DNA from: JACRAR01 sp041674465
GTDB taxonomy: Bacteria > Pseudomonadota > Gammaproteobacteria > Burkholderiales > Rhodocyclaceae
Assembly: GCA_041674465.1 (NCBI GenBank)
Contig: JBAYVV010000001.1
Coordinates: 13,896 to 77,895, forward strand
Direction of reading: 5' to 3'
DNA: 64,000 nucleotides
The notes below the pieces were generated by a model that worked only from the letters and a program-made list of their open reading frames with translations, was not told where the DNA came from and searched no databases. Below, one piece after another: positions 9,172 through 16,154 of the stretch (positions are counted from its first letter, which is position 1; each line of letters begins with the position of its first letter). The translations under genes were made by a program, and so were the position numbers.

Positions 9172-9195
9172 CGGCAGCGCCGGGAAACGCTGCCG
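9172..9195 (-). terminator. Hairpin between pstS and pstC (attenuator-like)
   Basis: An 8-bp perfect GC-rich stem (CGGCAGCG/CGCTGCCG) with an 8-base loop lies in the pstS-pstC gap. Reading the minus strand, GTTTTCATCAAA follows the stem, a weak T-rich tail. This fits partial termination or 3' end protection of the pstS message. Confidence 0.55.
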
Positions 9196-9221
9196 AAGTA
9201 TAGCTTGCTTGCCGTCGTGGA

Positions 9222-10271
9222 TTACTTGCCGGCCCAGACAGGTTTGCCGGCAGCATCCTTGATATTGCCCCAGGAAGCAGTGACCAGCTTGACCAGGCTG
9301 TCGGGCAACGGCACGTAGTCGAGGTCCTCGGCCAACTTGGCGCCATTCTTGTAGGCCCAATCGAAGAACTTGAGAGCTTCAGCGCCCTGTGCCGGCTTGT
9401 CCTGCACCTTCTGCATCAGGACGAAGGTGGCGCCGGTGATCGGCCAGCTATCCTTGCCGGCCATGTTGGTGAGGATCTCGCCAAAGTTGGATTTGGTCCA
9501 GTCTGCACCGACTGCGGCAGCCTTGAACGTCGTATCGTCCGGTGCAACGAAGTTGCCGGCAGCATTTTGCAGCAGGGTATAGGACATTTTGTTCTGCTTG
9601 GCATAAGCGTACTCGACATAACCGATGGCGCCCGGGATGCGCTGAACAAAAGCCGACACACCCTCATTGCCCTTGCCGCCCAGACCCACCGGCCACTGCA
9701 CGGCGGTACCCTCACCGACTTTCTGTTTCCATTCCGGGCTGACTTTGGACAAATAGTTGGAGAAAATGAACGTGGTGCCGGAGCCGTCGGCGCGGCGCAC
9801 CACAGCAATCGCCTGATCGGGCAGATTCAGCTTGGGATTCAGGTCGGCGATAGCCTTGTCGTTCCATTTGGCGATCTTGCCGAGGTAAATATCGGCCAGA
9901 ACCGCCGGGGTAAATCGCATGTCACCCGGATTGATACCAACGACATTGACCACGGGGACAACGCCGCCGATTACAGCGGGAAACTGCGCCAAGCCGTCCT
10001 TTTCCAGAGCCTCTGCCTTGAGCGGCATGTCGGAAGCGCCGAAGTCTACGGTCTTGGCAGTGATCTGCTTGATCCCGCCACCGGAACCGATCGACTGGTA
10101 ATTGATCTTGTTGCCGGTGGCCTTGTGGTAGGCCTCGGCCCATTTACCGTAAATCGGCGCCGGAAAGGTGGCGCCTGCTCCGGTAATTTCCGCGGCCAGA
10201 GCGGGAATGGCTGCCGATGTCAAACAAGCCGCCAGCAGCGGCAGGGTCAGTTTTTTAATACGAGTCAACAT
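9222..10271 (-). CDS. pstS: Periplasmic phosphate-binding protein PstS
   Basis: Periplasmic phosphate receptor of the Pst importer, about 349 aa. The signal peptide starts MLTRIKKLTLPLLAACLTS and should be cut after ALAA; the mature protein begins EITGAGATFPAP, typical of PstS. Phosphate-binding loops GSGGGIKQI and DFGASDMPL, and RRADGSGTTFIFSNYL are present. ATG 10271 is chosen over the upstream start at 10349, which would run through the promoter. The gene is first in its operon and is preceded by a near-consensus Pho box. Confidence 0.97.
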   Translation of the reverse strand: MLTRIKKLTLPLLAACLTSAAIPALAAEITGAGATFPAPIYGKWAEAYHKATGNKINYQSIGSGGGIKQITAKTVDFGASDMPLKAEALEKDGLAQFPAVIGGVVPVVNVVGINPGDMRFTPAVLADIYLGKIAKWNDKAIADLNPKLNLPDQAIAVVRRADGSGTTFIFSNYLSKVSPEWKQKVGEGTAVQWPVGLGGKGNEGVSAFVQRIPGAIGYVEYAYAKQNKMSYTLLQNAAGNFVAPDDTTFKAAAVGADWTKSNFGEILTNMAGKDSWPITGATFVLMQKVQDKPAQGAEALKFFDWAYKNGAKLAEDLDYVPLPDSLVKLVTASWGNIKDAAGKPVWAGK

Positions 10272-10303
10272 AATGATCTCCGTAAATAGGAATAAGCGGG
10301 ATG

Positions 10304-10337
10304 ATTGTAGGCGGCGAATGTGACAACTTTGTGACAG
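10304..10337 (-). promoter_or_regulatory. Pho box and -10 element of the pst operon
   Basis: On the minus strand the direct repeat CTGTCAC-AAAG-TTGTCAC occupies 10337-10320, matching the 7-4-7 organisation of PhoB sites. Ten bases downstream is TACAAT (10309-10304), a good -10. There is no sigma70-like -35, as expected where PhoB replaces it. This is the reference site for the other candidates in this window. Confidence 0.85.
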
Positions 10338-10401
10338 GACTTCTAGCAAAGCACCGAATGGATTCAGGAAAAAATATTACAGTTCGATGGCAGTCACGGT
10401 T

Positions 10402-11241
10402 TCACCCCGCGCTGACCTCAGCGACATGGACCGGGACCGTTTTGCCCACATACTGTTCAGGCAATCCGGACGCTGCCCGCGATTGTCCGTCGAGCAATTC
10501 GAGGTGGCCATCAAAGTGTTCGACGATCGCGGTGCAGCTATCCACCCAGTCACCGCAATTGATGTAGGTAAGCCCATCGATCTCCTTGATCGCGGCACTA
10601 TGGATGTGACCGCAGATCACGCCATTCAGTTTGCGTTCGCGCACCGAGCGGATCACTGATTCCTCGAAGTCGCAGATGAAGCTCAAGGCGCGTTTGACCT
10701 TGCGCTTGGCGAAACCGGCCAGCGACCAGTAGCCGGGAATCCGCAACGTCCGGCGCGCCAGCGAAATCCAGGCGTTGATGCGAACCAGCGCGTTGTAGCT
10801 CATGTCACCGAGGATGGCGACCCAGCGGTGGTGACGGGTGACCTGATCGAACTCATCGCCATGGATCAGCAGGAAGCGCCTGCCATCGGCGGTTTTGTGG
10901 ATGTGCTCGCTGGTAACCAGGATGTCGCCGAACGAGGTGCGGTCATATTCACGCAGGGCTTCGTCGTGATTTCCCGGAATCAGGATGACCTTTTCGCCAT
11001 GCCGGGCACGGCGCAGGATCTTTTGCACCACCGTGTTTTGCGCCCGGGTCCAATGGATGCCGCGGCTCATGGACCAGAAATCGATGATGTCGCCGATCAG
11101 AAACAAATGCTCGGCTTCATGGGTGCGCAGGAAATCGAGCAGTGCTTCAGCCTGGCAAGCGCGCGAGCCCAGGTGTATGTCGGAGAGAAAAATGGAGCGG
11201 AAACGTGTCGGTCGGTTTAGCGAAGTGTCGGGCGCGTTCAA
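10402..11241 (-). CDS. PlcP-type metallophosphoesterase (UDP-2,3-diacylglucosamine hydrolase-like; candidate phospholipase C)
   Basis: Calcineurin-like phosphoesterase of about 279 aa. Metal-binding motifs run in order SDIHLGS, GDIIDFW, GNHDE, HGDEFD and GHIHSA. The family (COG2908) includes LpxH, but the layout RGIHWTRAQNTVVQKILRRA, YWSLAGFAKRKVKRAL and NCGDWVDSCTAIVEHFDG resembles the alphaproteobacterial PlcP group, which hydrolyses phosphatidylcholine/ethanolamine to diacylglycerol during phosphate starvation. No ATG lies in a sensible place; TTG 11241 with GAAGGCGG upstream is the best start. It lies 46 bp after olsB-like, in one operon, next to pstS. LpxH itself is the main alternative. 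Confidence 0.75.
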   Translation of the reverse strand: MNAPDTSLNRPTRFRSIFLSDIHLGSRACQAEALLDFLRTHEAEHLFLIGDIIDFWSMSRGIHWTRAQNTVVQKILRRARHGEKVILIPGNHDEALREYDRTSFGDILVTSEHIHKTADGRRFLLIHGDEFDQVTRHHRWVAILGDMSYNALVRINAWISLARRTLRIPGYWSLAGFAKRKVKRALSFICDFEESVIRSVRERKLNGVICGHIHSAAIKEIDGLTYINCGDWVDSCTAIVEHFDGHLELLDGQSRAASGLPEQYVGKTVPVHVAEVSAG

Positions 11242-11287
11242 GCCGCCGCCTTCAAGCGGATATTCGGCAGAAGTAAATAGGACGTCA

Positions 11288-12061
11288 TTACTGCCGATCG
11301 ACAAAATGCTTGCGATAGCGCGCACTGATATTGGCCATGGGCAGCAGCAGCAACAGGTCGGCCGAATTGAAATCCGGATCCCAGGCGGGTTCGCCGCAAA
11401 CCCAGGCACCGACGCGCAGATAACCCTTGATCAACGGCGGCACTTCGGCCGGTGCGCCGTTCGCCAGATGCTGATAGGGCAATGGAACGCGCGGCGTGGC
11501 CTGATATTCGATCGGCGCGAGGTGCTTGTCCGAAAGCTGGGTGTAGAGATTGGCCGCATTGTGCCCGCCATCGGCCATGCCGATTGAGGCGCAGCCGATC
11601 AGATAGCCGTAATTGTTCGCGTTCATGTACTCGGCCAATTTGGCCCAGAGCATGGCGATCACGGCGCCGTTGCGATAATCCCGATCGATGCAGGAGCGGC
11701 CGACTTCGACTGTCTGGTCGCGCAGATGTTCGAGACGGTTGAGAAAGAACTCACCCTCGGAATAATAGCTGCCGATAGACTTTGCCGCCGACGGCGAGAG
11801 TACCCGATAAGTGCCGACGATGCGTCCCTGGGCTTCGTCGCGGACGATCAGATGTTCGCAATAGGGATCGAAGTGATCGTGATCGATGCCGGGCTCACGC
11901 GTATTCAGGCGGGCGCCAAATTCCTCGGCAAAAATGCGGTAGCGCAGTTTCTTCGCTTCGCGCACTTCGCTTTCTCTAGCAGCAAAACGGACAGTGAAGT
12001 CATGCTTTTTGCTTCTTTCCGCACTTGTTTCTGTACTTGCGCCGGGGAGTGTCTGCAGCAT
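11288..12061 (-). CDS. GNAT acyltransferase, OlsB-like (lyso-ornithine lipid synthase candidate)
   Basis: A 257-residue acyltransferase of the Acetyltransf_5/OlsB family. OlsB transfers a 3-hydroxyacyl group from ACP to the alpha-amino group of ornithine, the first step of ornithine-lipid synthesis. Visible family pattern: KKLRYRIFAEEFGA, a D-H-D-H-F-D acidic stretch, CEHLIV, IVGTYRVL, YYSEGEFFL, VEVGRSCIDRDYRNG, LIGCASIG. It is divergent from an acyltransferase gene of the PlsC/OlsA type at 12242 and upstream of the PlcP-like gene. An exosortase-associated N-acyl amino acid synthase would look similar, but no exosortase genes are nearby. Confidence 0.7.
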   Translation of the reverse strand: MLQTLPGASTETSAERSKKHDFTVRFAARESEVREAKKLRYRIFAEEFGARLNTREPGIDHDHFDPYCEHLIVRDEAQGRIVGTYRVLSPSAAKSIGSYYSEGEFFLNRLEHLRDQTVEVGRSCIDRDYRNGAVIAMLWAKLAEYMNANNYGYLIGCASIGMADGGHNAANLYTQLSDKHLAPIEYQATPRVPLPYQHLANGAPAEVPPLIKGYLRVGAWVCGEPAWDPDFNSADLLLLLPMANISARYRKHFVDRQ

Positions 12062-12132
12062 GTGTAGGGCTCCTGAGAGTTGATTGGCAAAGCCATTCTC
12101 ACAGGCACAGATTTCAGCCAGATTGCGCCGCT

Positions 12133-12150
12133 GTTTCAGTATCGTGAAAC
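12133..12150 (-). promoter_or_regulatory. Weak Pho-box-like / palindromic element between olsB-like and olsA-like genes
   Basis: The divergent intergenic region contains GTTTCA-N6-TGAAAC, which on the minus strand can also be read as GTTTCAC-GATA-CTGAAAC, a degenerate 7-4-7 repeat. The downstream half CTGAAAC equals one half-site of the candidate at 28691. No good -10 lies 10 bp away, so this is only a weak call. Confidence 0.25.
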
Positions 12151-12241
12151 TTTAAGAGGCTGTTCCGAGTCGCAACAATTCCGCAACATAGATCCGCTAC
12201 ATTGCGACCAAGCCATTTTGATGAAGCGGGGAGTCATTGCC

Positions 12242-13075
12242 ATGCTGTTAGCCATTCGAGCCTCGTGGCGTCTATTGCGTGTCGCTCTGCATCTGGCCTA
12301 TGGTCTGTTTCTGGCAGGCACTTTCTATCCCATGCTGGGCCTTGCCCAGCGCCGACGCATCAAGCAGCGCTGGTCGCGAGATCTATTGGTGTTGTTCGGC
12401 GTGCAACTGGACAACACTGGCAATGTGGCTGGCGGCGCACGGCTGCTGGTCTCCAACCACATCTCCTGGCTTGACATATTTGTCATCAACGCCGTCGAGC
12501 CAGCGGTTTTCGTCAGCAAGGACGACATCCTCGCCTGGCCGCTGATCGGAACCCTGTCGCGCCATACCGAAACCATTTATCTGGAGCGCGGCTGCCATCG
12601 CTCCGCACACAGCGTGAGTCAGCGGATCGTGGCGGTATTGAGTTCGGGTACCACGGTCGCCATCTTTCCGGAAGGCACGACATCTCACGGCGAATGCGTG
12701 CTGCCCTTTCGTGGCGCGCTGCTGGAAGGCGCATTGCGTGCCGGCACACCGGTCCAGCCGCTGGCCTTGCGCTATACCACCCGGCGGGGCGGGAAAACCA
12801 AGGCGGCTGCCTATTGCGGGGCTACTTCACTGCTCGAATCGATGTGGACGATTGCCGCCGCACCTTCGTTGCGTGCCCACCTGATCCACCTGGAGCCCCT
12901 GCCGGTGGATGGCATGGACCGGCGCATGCTGGCCATGACCAGCCAGATGCTGATCCGCCGCACCCTCTTCCCGGACGGTGCGGCGGGAATCTCAAGCACA
13001 GCGGAGAACGTTACTCAGACCCGAACACCACTTGCACCAGACAATCGATCCGAATCTGCCCTGGGTGTTATTTGA
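12242..13075 (+). CDS. 1-acyl-sn-glycerol-3-phosphate acyltransferase family protein (PlsC/OlsA-like)
   Basis: Membrane-associated lysophospholipid acyltransferase of about 277 aa. The catalytic HX4D box is NHISWLD and the substrate motif is FPEGTTS; a hydrophobic N-terminal helix (LLRVALHLAYGLFLAGTFY) precedes them. The start at ATG 12242 is preferred because GGGGAG lies 10 bases upstream; longer in-frame starts at 12080 and 12221 lack this. The location, divergent from an OlsB-like gene, suggests OlsA, which esterifies lyso-ornithine lipid; phosphatidic acid synthesis (PlsC) cannot be excluded. The 3' end overlaps the convergent glycosyltransferase by 8 bp. Confidence 0.85.
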   Translation: MLLAIRASWRLLRVALHLAYGLFLAGTFYPMLGLAQRRRIKQRWSRDLLVLFGVQLDNTGNVAGGARLLVSNHISWLDIFVINAVEPAVFVSKDDILAWPLIGTLSRHTETIYLERGCHRSAHSVSQRIVAVLSSGTTVAIFPEGTTSHGECVLPFRGALLEGALRAGTPVQPLALRYTTRRGGKTKAAAYCGATSLLESMWTIAAAPSLRAHLIHLEPLPVDGMDRRMLAMTSQMLIRRTLFPDGAAGISSTAENVTQTRTPLAPDNRSESALGVI

Positions 13076-14279
13076 GCGGTTCGCCCGATTCGGCGCAGTG
13101 ACCAACCGCACTGCCCAACGCTTGCGGCGAAGCAGAACCGCCTTCGTTTCCATCGATGCACCGGATAAGCGCCGCGATGAACCTATCGTGAATGCTTTCC
13201 CAGTCCAGTTGGGCGACCGATGGCGCAGCCCGATGCCTGATCTGTGTTCGTTGCCTGTCGTCGCTAGCAAGCGCAACGGCGGCATCAATGAAGCCGCGAC
13301 TATGACCGGGTGCCGCTAGAAGCCCATTCCTGCCGTTTTCGATCAGATCCGCCGCACCCGCACAGTTGTAAGCGACCACAGCCAATCCGCTGGCAAGTGC
13401 CTCGGCGGTGACATTGCCGAAGGTTTCAGTGAGACTCGGAAACAGGAACAGATCCGCCGACGCATAATGCTCGGCGAGGTCGGCCCCGCGCCGCAGACCG
13501 GCAAAGCAGTACTGCGGATATTGCCTGACGAGCGCCTTGAGTTGCGGTCCCTCGCCGACGAAAACCATCCGTGCCTTCGCGCGAGCCTTGTGAATAGCCG
13601 CAACCGCCTGCAACACCAGATCCAGGTTCTTCTCTGCCGCCAGCCTGCCGACATAGCAAACCACCAGGTCATCCGGACTTGCGCCCCAACGGCTGCGCAA
13701 CTCGGCGGAACGTCGTGCCGGGTTGAATAACCGGGTATCGACACCGCGTGAAACCACTGCGACATTGCGATAGCCCTGGCGGCGGAGTTGCTCTTGAAGG
13801 GCGGAAGTCGGCACCAAAGTAACGTCGGTGCGATTATGCAGATATCTGAGATAGCGGCCGATCGGGCCTTTCAACCAACCCAGTCGATAGTGACGGCTGT
13901 AGGCATCGAAGTTGGTATGAAATCCCGAACTGATCGGCAGGCCGAGTTCGCGCGCCGCTGTAACCGCCGACCAGCCGAGCGGACCCTCGGTGGCGACATG
14001 GACAATGTCGGGTCTCTGACCGGACCATGCCTGCCGCAAGCTGCGTCGCGCGGGCAGGCCGAAACGCATCTGGTCATATCCCGGAATCGGCAAGCCGGGA
14101 ACCAGGATCTCGCTGTAGCCCGGATGCACCACCGCCATGTCGCCGGGGTATTGCCTGGGACGGACCAGTTGCACCGAATGTCCGCGCTGCAGCACACCTT
14201 CGACCAAACGATGGAGCGTCATGGCGACGCCGTTGACCTCGGGCGGATAGGTTTCAGTGACCAGCGCGATCTTAGCCAA
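13068..14279 (-). CDS. GT4-family glycosyltransferase (lipid glycosyltransferase candidate)
   Basis: Retaining GT-B glycosyltransferase of about 403 aa. The N-terminal Rossmann domain begins KIALVTETYPPEVNGVA and the C-terminal nucleotide-sugar domain holds the EX7E-type motif in SLTETFGNVTAEALASG. It resembles the SqdX/Agt/mannosyltransferase group that glycosylates diacylglycerol or other lipids. The likely start is TTG 14279, which overlaps the last codons of dgkA; the gene is third in the unit glycosyltransferase-dgkA-glycosyltransferase. The sugar donor is unknown. Its genomic partner genes favour a lipid acceptor over a polysaccharide one. Confidence 0.85.
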   Translation of the reverse strand: MAKIALVTETYPPEVNGVAMTLHRLVEGVLQRGHSVQLVRPRQYPGDMAVVHPGYSEILVPGLPIPGYDQMRFGLPARRSLRQAWSGQRPDIVHVATEGPLGWSAVTAARELGLPISSGFHTNFDAYSRHYRLGWLKGPIGRYLRYLHNRTDVTLVPTSALQEQLRRQGYRNVAVVSRGVDTRLFNPARRSAELRSRWGASPDDLVVCYVGRLAAEKNLDLVLQAVAAIHKARAKARMVFVGEGPQLKALVRQYPQYCFAGLRRGADLAEHYASADLFLFPSLTETFGNVTAEALASGLAVVAYNCAGAADLIENGRNGLLAAPGHSRGFIDAAVALASDDRQRTQIRHRAAPSVAQLDWESIHDRFIAALIRCIDGNEGGSASPQALGSAVGHCAESGEPLK

Positions 14280-14709
14280 ACAGCACCAGACTCCAGGTCG
14301 TGATGACATTCAGCAGCGCCACAAACACGGCGGCGCTGCCAATGTCCTTGGCTCGCTTGGCAAGACGGTGCCTATCCAACGAAACGCGATCCACGGCAGC
14401 TTCAATCGCCGAGTTGAGCAGTTCGATGATCAGCACCAGCAGCACGCTGGCAATCATCAGCGCCTTGTGGCTGGCGGGAATGGGACAGAACAGTGCCACC
14501 GGTATCAGCAATGTGGCCAGCAAGGCCTCCTGGCGGAAGGCATCCTCGTGCTTGAAAGCAGCGCGCAAGCCGGCCAGCGAATATTGAAAGGCGTTCCAGA
14601 CCCGGCGCAAACCGGTCTGCCCCTTGTACGGGCTTTCTTCGCCTAGTGTTTCAAGACCATTTGTCTCAAGCTCATTTGTCTCAAGCTCATTTTTTTCGCG
14701 ACTATTCAT
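14272..14709 (-). CDS. dgkA: Diacylglycerol kinase DgkA
   Basis: Small integral-membrane kinase of 145 aa that phosphorylates diacylglycerol to phosphatidic acid. Three hydrophobic helices and the signature IELLNSAIEAAVDR with RAKDIGSAAVFV are clear. The N-terminus is longer than usual and carries three ELETN-like units encoded by a 15-bp tandem repeat (14645-14688). ATG 14709 overlaps the stop of the preceding glycosyltransferase (ATGA), and its stop lies within the next glycosyltransferase start, so all three are coupled. In this context it would recycle diacylglycerol released by a phospholipase. Confidence 0.93.
   Translation of the reverse strand: MNSREKNELETNELETNGLETLGEESPYKGQTGLRRVWNAFQYSLAGLRAAFKHEDAFRQEALLATLLIPVALFCPIPASHKALMIASVLLVLIIELLNSAIEAAVDRVSLDRHRLAKRAKDIGSAAVFVALLNVITTWSLVLFG
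14645..14688 (-). repeat. 15-bp tandem repeat inside dgkA
   Basis: Two perfect copies of a 15-bp unit (14659-14673, 14674-14688) plus one degenerate copy at 14645-14658 encode repeated ELETN at the N-terminus of DgkA. Unit length is a multiple of three, so copy-number change would keep the frame. Confidence 0.85.
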
Positions 14710-15872
14710 GTCATTTGTCCCGGATGCTGCTCGATCAGTGCGCGATACAGTTCAGCCAGCTTGATGGCCTGGCTGGCCGCGTCCCACTCGCGCGCAAACG
14801 CCACGGCGTCCTGGCCGAGTTGCGCCAGGCGCTGCGGCTGATCGAGAAGCTGCACCAGTTGTTCGGTGAAGGCCGGCACCTCGTGTGAGCCCGGCACGGC
14901 ACCGCGTTGCGGCGAGACGATCCCGGCAGCGCCAAGTGCTGGAATCGCGAGTACCGGCAAACCGGCGGCCATGGCTTCGAGCAGCACCAGACCCTGGGTT
15001 TCGGTGTGCGAAGCGAAGACGAACAGGTCGGCGGATGCATAACAATCCTTGAGTCCGGTGTCACGCGCCAGATAGCCGACAAAGCGCACATGTTCGCTTA
15101 GCCCCATCTGCTCCGACTTGCGCCGCAGCGTCGGCAGTGCCGGACCGTCGCCGGCGATCAGCAGCAACAGGTCGGGACGCTGGCGTCGCGCCAGCTGAGC
15201 GACCTCGAGCAGGAAACCGATATTCTTTTCAAAGGCGACACGGCCGACATACAGGGCCAGCTTGCGCTCTCTGCCGATGTTGTGGGCAGCACGAAAACTC
15301 TGTCCATCGCCGCGCACGAATTCACTCTCGCCAAGCCCGGTCGGGATGACGTGCAGGGGGCGCGTGACACCGTAATCGCGCAGCGTTTCGGCCATGGCCT
15401 GCGACGGCACCACGACGGCATCGAGGGCAGCGCACTGGCCGCGCGCGACGCGACGTGCCAGCGCCCGCAGCGATGAGCGCGGCAGGAAGGGAATGTAGTG
15501 AAACAGATACTCTTCAAAATGAGTGTGGTAAGTGGCGATGCAAGGCACACCAAGGGCGCGCGCGACTTTGACCCCCGTGTAATGGGCGGCAAAAGGCGTC
15601 TGTACATGCACCAGGTTCAAATCGAGCCCCCGCAGCCGGTCGGGCAGCTGGCGCAAGGCGCAGCGGCGCATCAGCCGGTCTTCGGGATCGAGCGGCACCC
15701 GCCGGGCTGCGACGCGGATCACGTCGTCGGCGGGCGCATCGTCCAGATACTGGGGTGCGACCACGGTCACACGCACGCCAAGCTCCGCCAGAGCATGGCG
15801 GAAGGTCAGGATCGAGGTCGATACGCCGTTGATGCGAGGAAAATAAACGTCGGAAAACTTCAGTACGTGCAT
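14706..15872 (-). CDS. GT4-family glycosyltransferase, first gene of the lipid-remodelling unit (Agt/mannosyltransferase-like)
   Basis: Retaining GT-B glycosyltransferase of 388 aa. It starts MHVLKFSDVYFPRINGVSTS, a typical GT4 N-terminus of the PimB/MgtA/Agt group, and has the donor-site motif SHTETQGLVLLEAMAAG. The gene overlaps dgkA by 4 bp. Its ATG has only a poor ribosome-binding site and lies four bases after the stop of a short leader ORF. Upstream lie tandem Pho-box half-sites. Family members make glycolipids such as monoglycosyl-diacylglycerol or phosphatidylinositol mannosides; a diacylglycerol acceptor is inferred from dgkA and the PlcP-like gene nearby. Confidence 0.87.
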   Translation of the reverse strand: MHVLKFSDVYFPRINGVSTSILTFRHALAELGVRVTVVAPQYLDDAPADDVIRVAARRVPLDPEDRLMRRCALRQLPDRLRGLDLNLVHVQTPFAAHYTGVKVARALGVPCIATYHTHFEEYLFHYIPFLPRSSLRALARRVARGQCAALDAVVVPSQAMAETLRDYGVTRPLHVIPTGLGESEFVRGDGQSFRAAHNIGRERKLALYVGRVAFEKNIGFLLEVAQLARRQRPDLLLLIAGDGPALPTLRRKSEQMGLSEHVRFVGYLARDTGLKDCYASADLFVFASHTETQGLVLLEAMAAGLPVLAIPALGAAGIVSPQRGAVPGSHEVPAFTEQLVQLLDQPQRLAQLGQDAVAFAREWDAASQAIKLAELYRALIEQHPGQMT

Positions 15873-15875
15873 GGC

Positions 15876-15926
15876 TCAGGCAGCGCTGGTCGCAGCCTGA
15901 TGATTTGAATTTGGCGTGGTGCGCAT
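15876..15926 (-). CDS. 16-residue leader ORF in frame with the downstream glycosyltransferase
   Basis: ATG 15926 is preceded by GGAGGA at ideal spacing, far better than the site before the glycosyltransferase ATG. It reads MRTTPNSNHQAATSAA, then TGA, then one codon, then the glycosyltransferase ATG, all in the same frame. It may couple translation, or it may be an N-terminal extension cut by a nonsense change. Coding potential of 16 residues cannot be proven. Confidence 0.35.
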   Translation of the reverse strand: MRTTPNSNHQAATSAA

Positions 15927-15957
15927 CGCTTCCTCCGGTTCGTATCGCTGGGGCTGA

Positions 15958-16013
15958 ATTCTGGCGAGTCGCAGTGACGCGTTGATTACAGATTTGTTTC
16001 GACGCTATGACAA
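15958..16013 (-). promoter_or_regulatory. Tandem Pho boxes and -10 upstream of glycosyltransferase-dgkA unit
   Basis: On the minus strand four half-sites are spaced exactly 11 bp: TTGTCAT (16013-16007), TCGAAAC (16002-15996), CTGTAAT (15991-15985), GCGTCAC (15980-15974). Ten bases after the last is CAGAAT (15963-15958), 4 of 6 to a -10. This matches the geometry of the pstS site, but with two boxes in 22-bp phase. Confidence 0.6.
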
Positions 16014-16021
16014 AGTGCCTG

Positions 16022-16039
16022 CTGACATAAATCTGTCAT
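16022..16039 (+). promoter_or_regulatory. Pho-box-like direct repeat on the plus strand
   Basis: CTGACAT-AAAT-CTGTCAT is nearly the textbook PhoB site but points away from the glycosyltransferase operon. No good -10 follows at 10 bp on the plus strand, and only a 27-codon ORF (16071-16154) lies downstream. It may be an auxiliary PhoB site for the divergent-facing promoter at 15958-16013. Confidence 0.45.
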
Positions 16040-16128
16040 GGCACAGTAACCTGGCGAGAATAAAGTTGCCATGAACTGCCAGTCCCTCAGAAACGCGTTT
16101 GCAAAAATCCAGGTGACTTTCGAGTGTC

Positions 16129-16149
16129 CTGCGTGCCCACTGCACGCAG
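16129..16149 (-). terminator. Hairpin after the PAS-GGDEF-EAL gene
   Basis: CTGCGTGC and GCACGCAG form a perfect 8-bp stem with a 5-base loop, six bases beyond the gene end. No T-run follows on the minus strand, so it may be a Rho-type end or simply 3' protection. Confidence 0.4.
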
Positions 16150-16154
16150 ACTGA

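Noticed and set aside
16071..16154. 27-codon plus-strand ORF after the plus-strand Pho-box-like repeat
   Set aside because: No ribosome-binding site and it runs exactly to the end of the convergent gene through a hairpin; likely chance.
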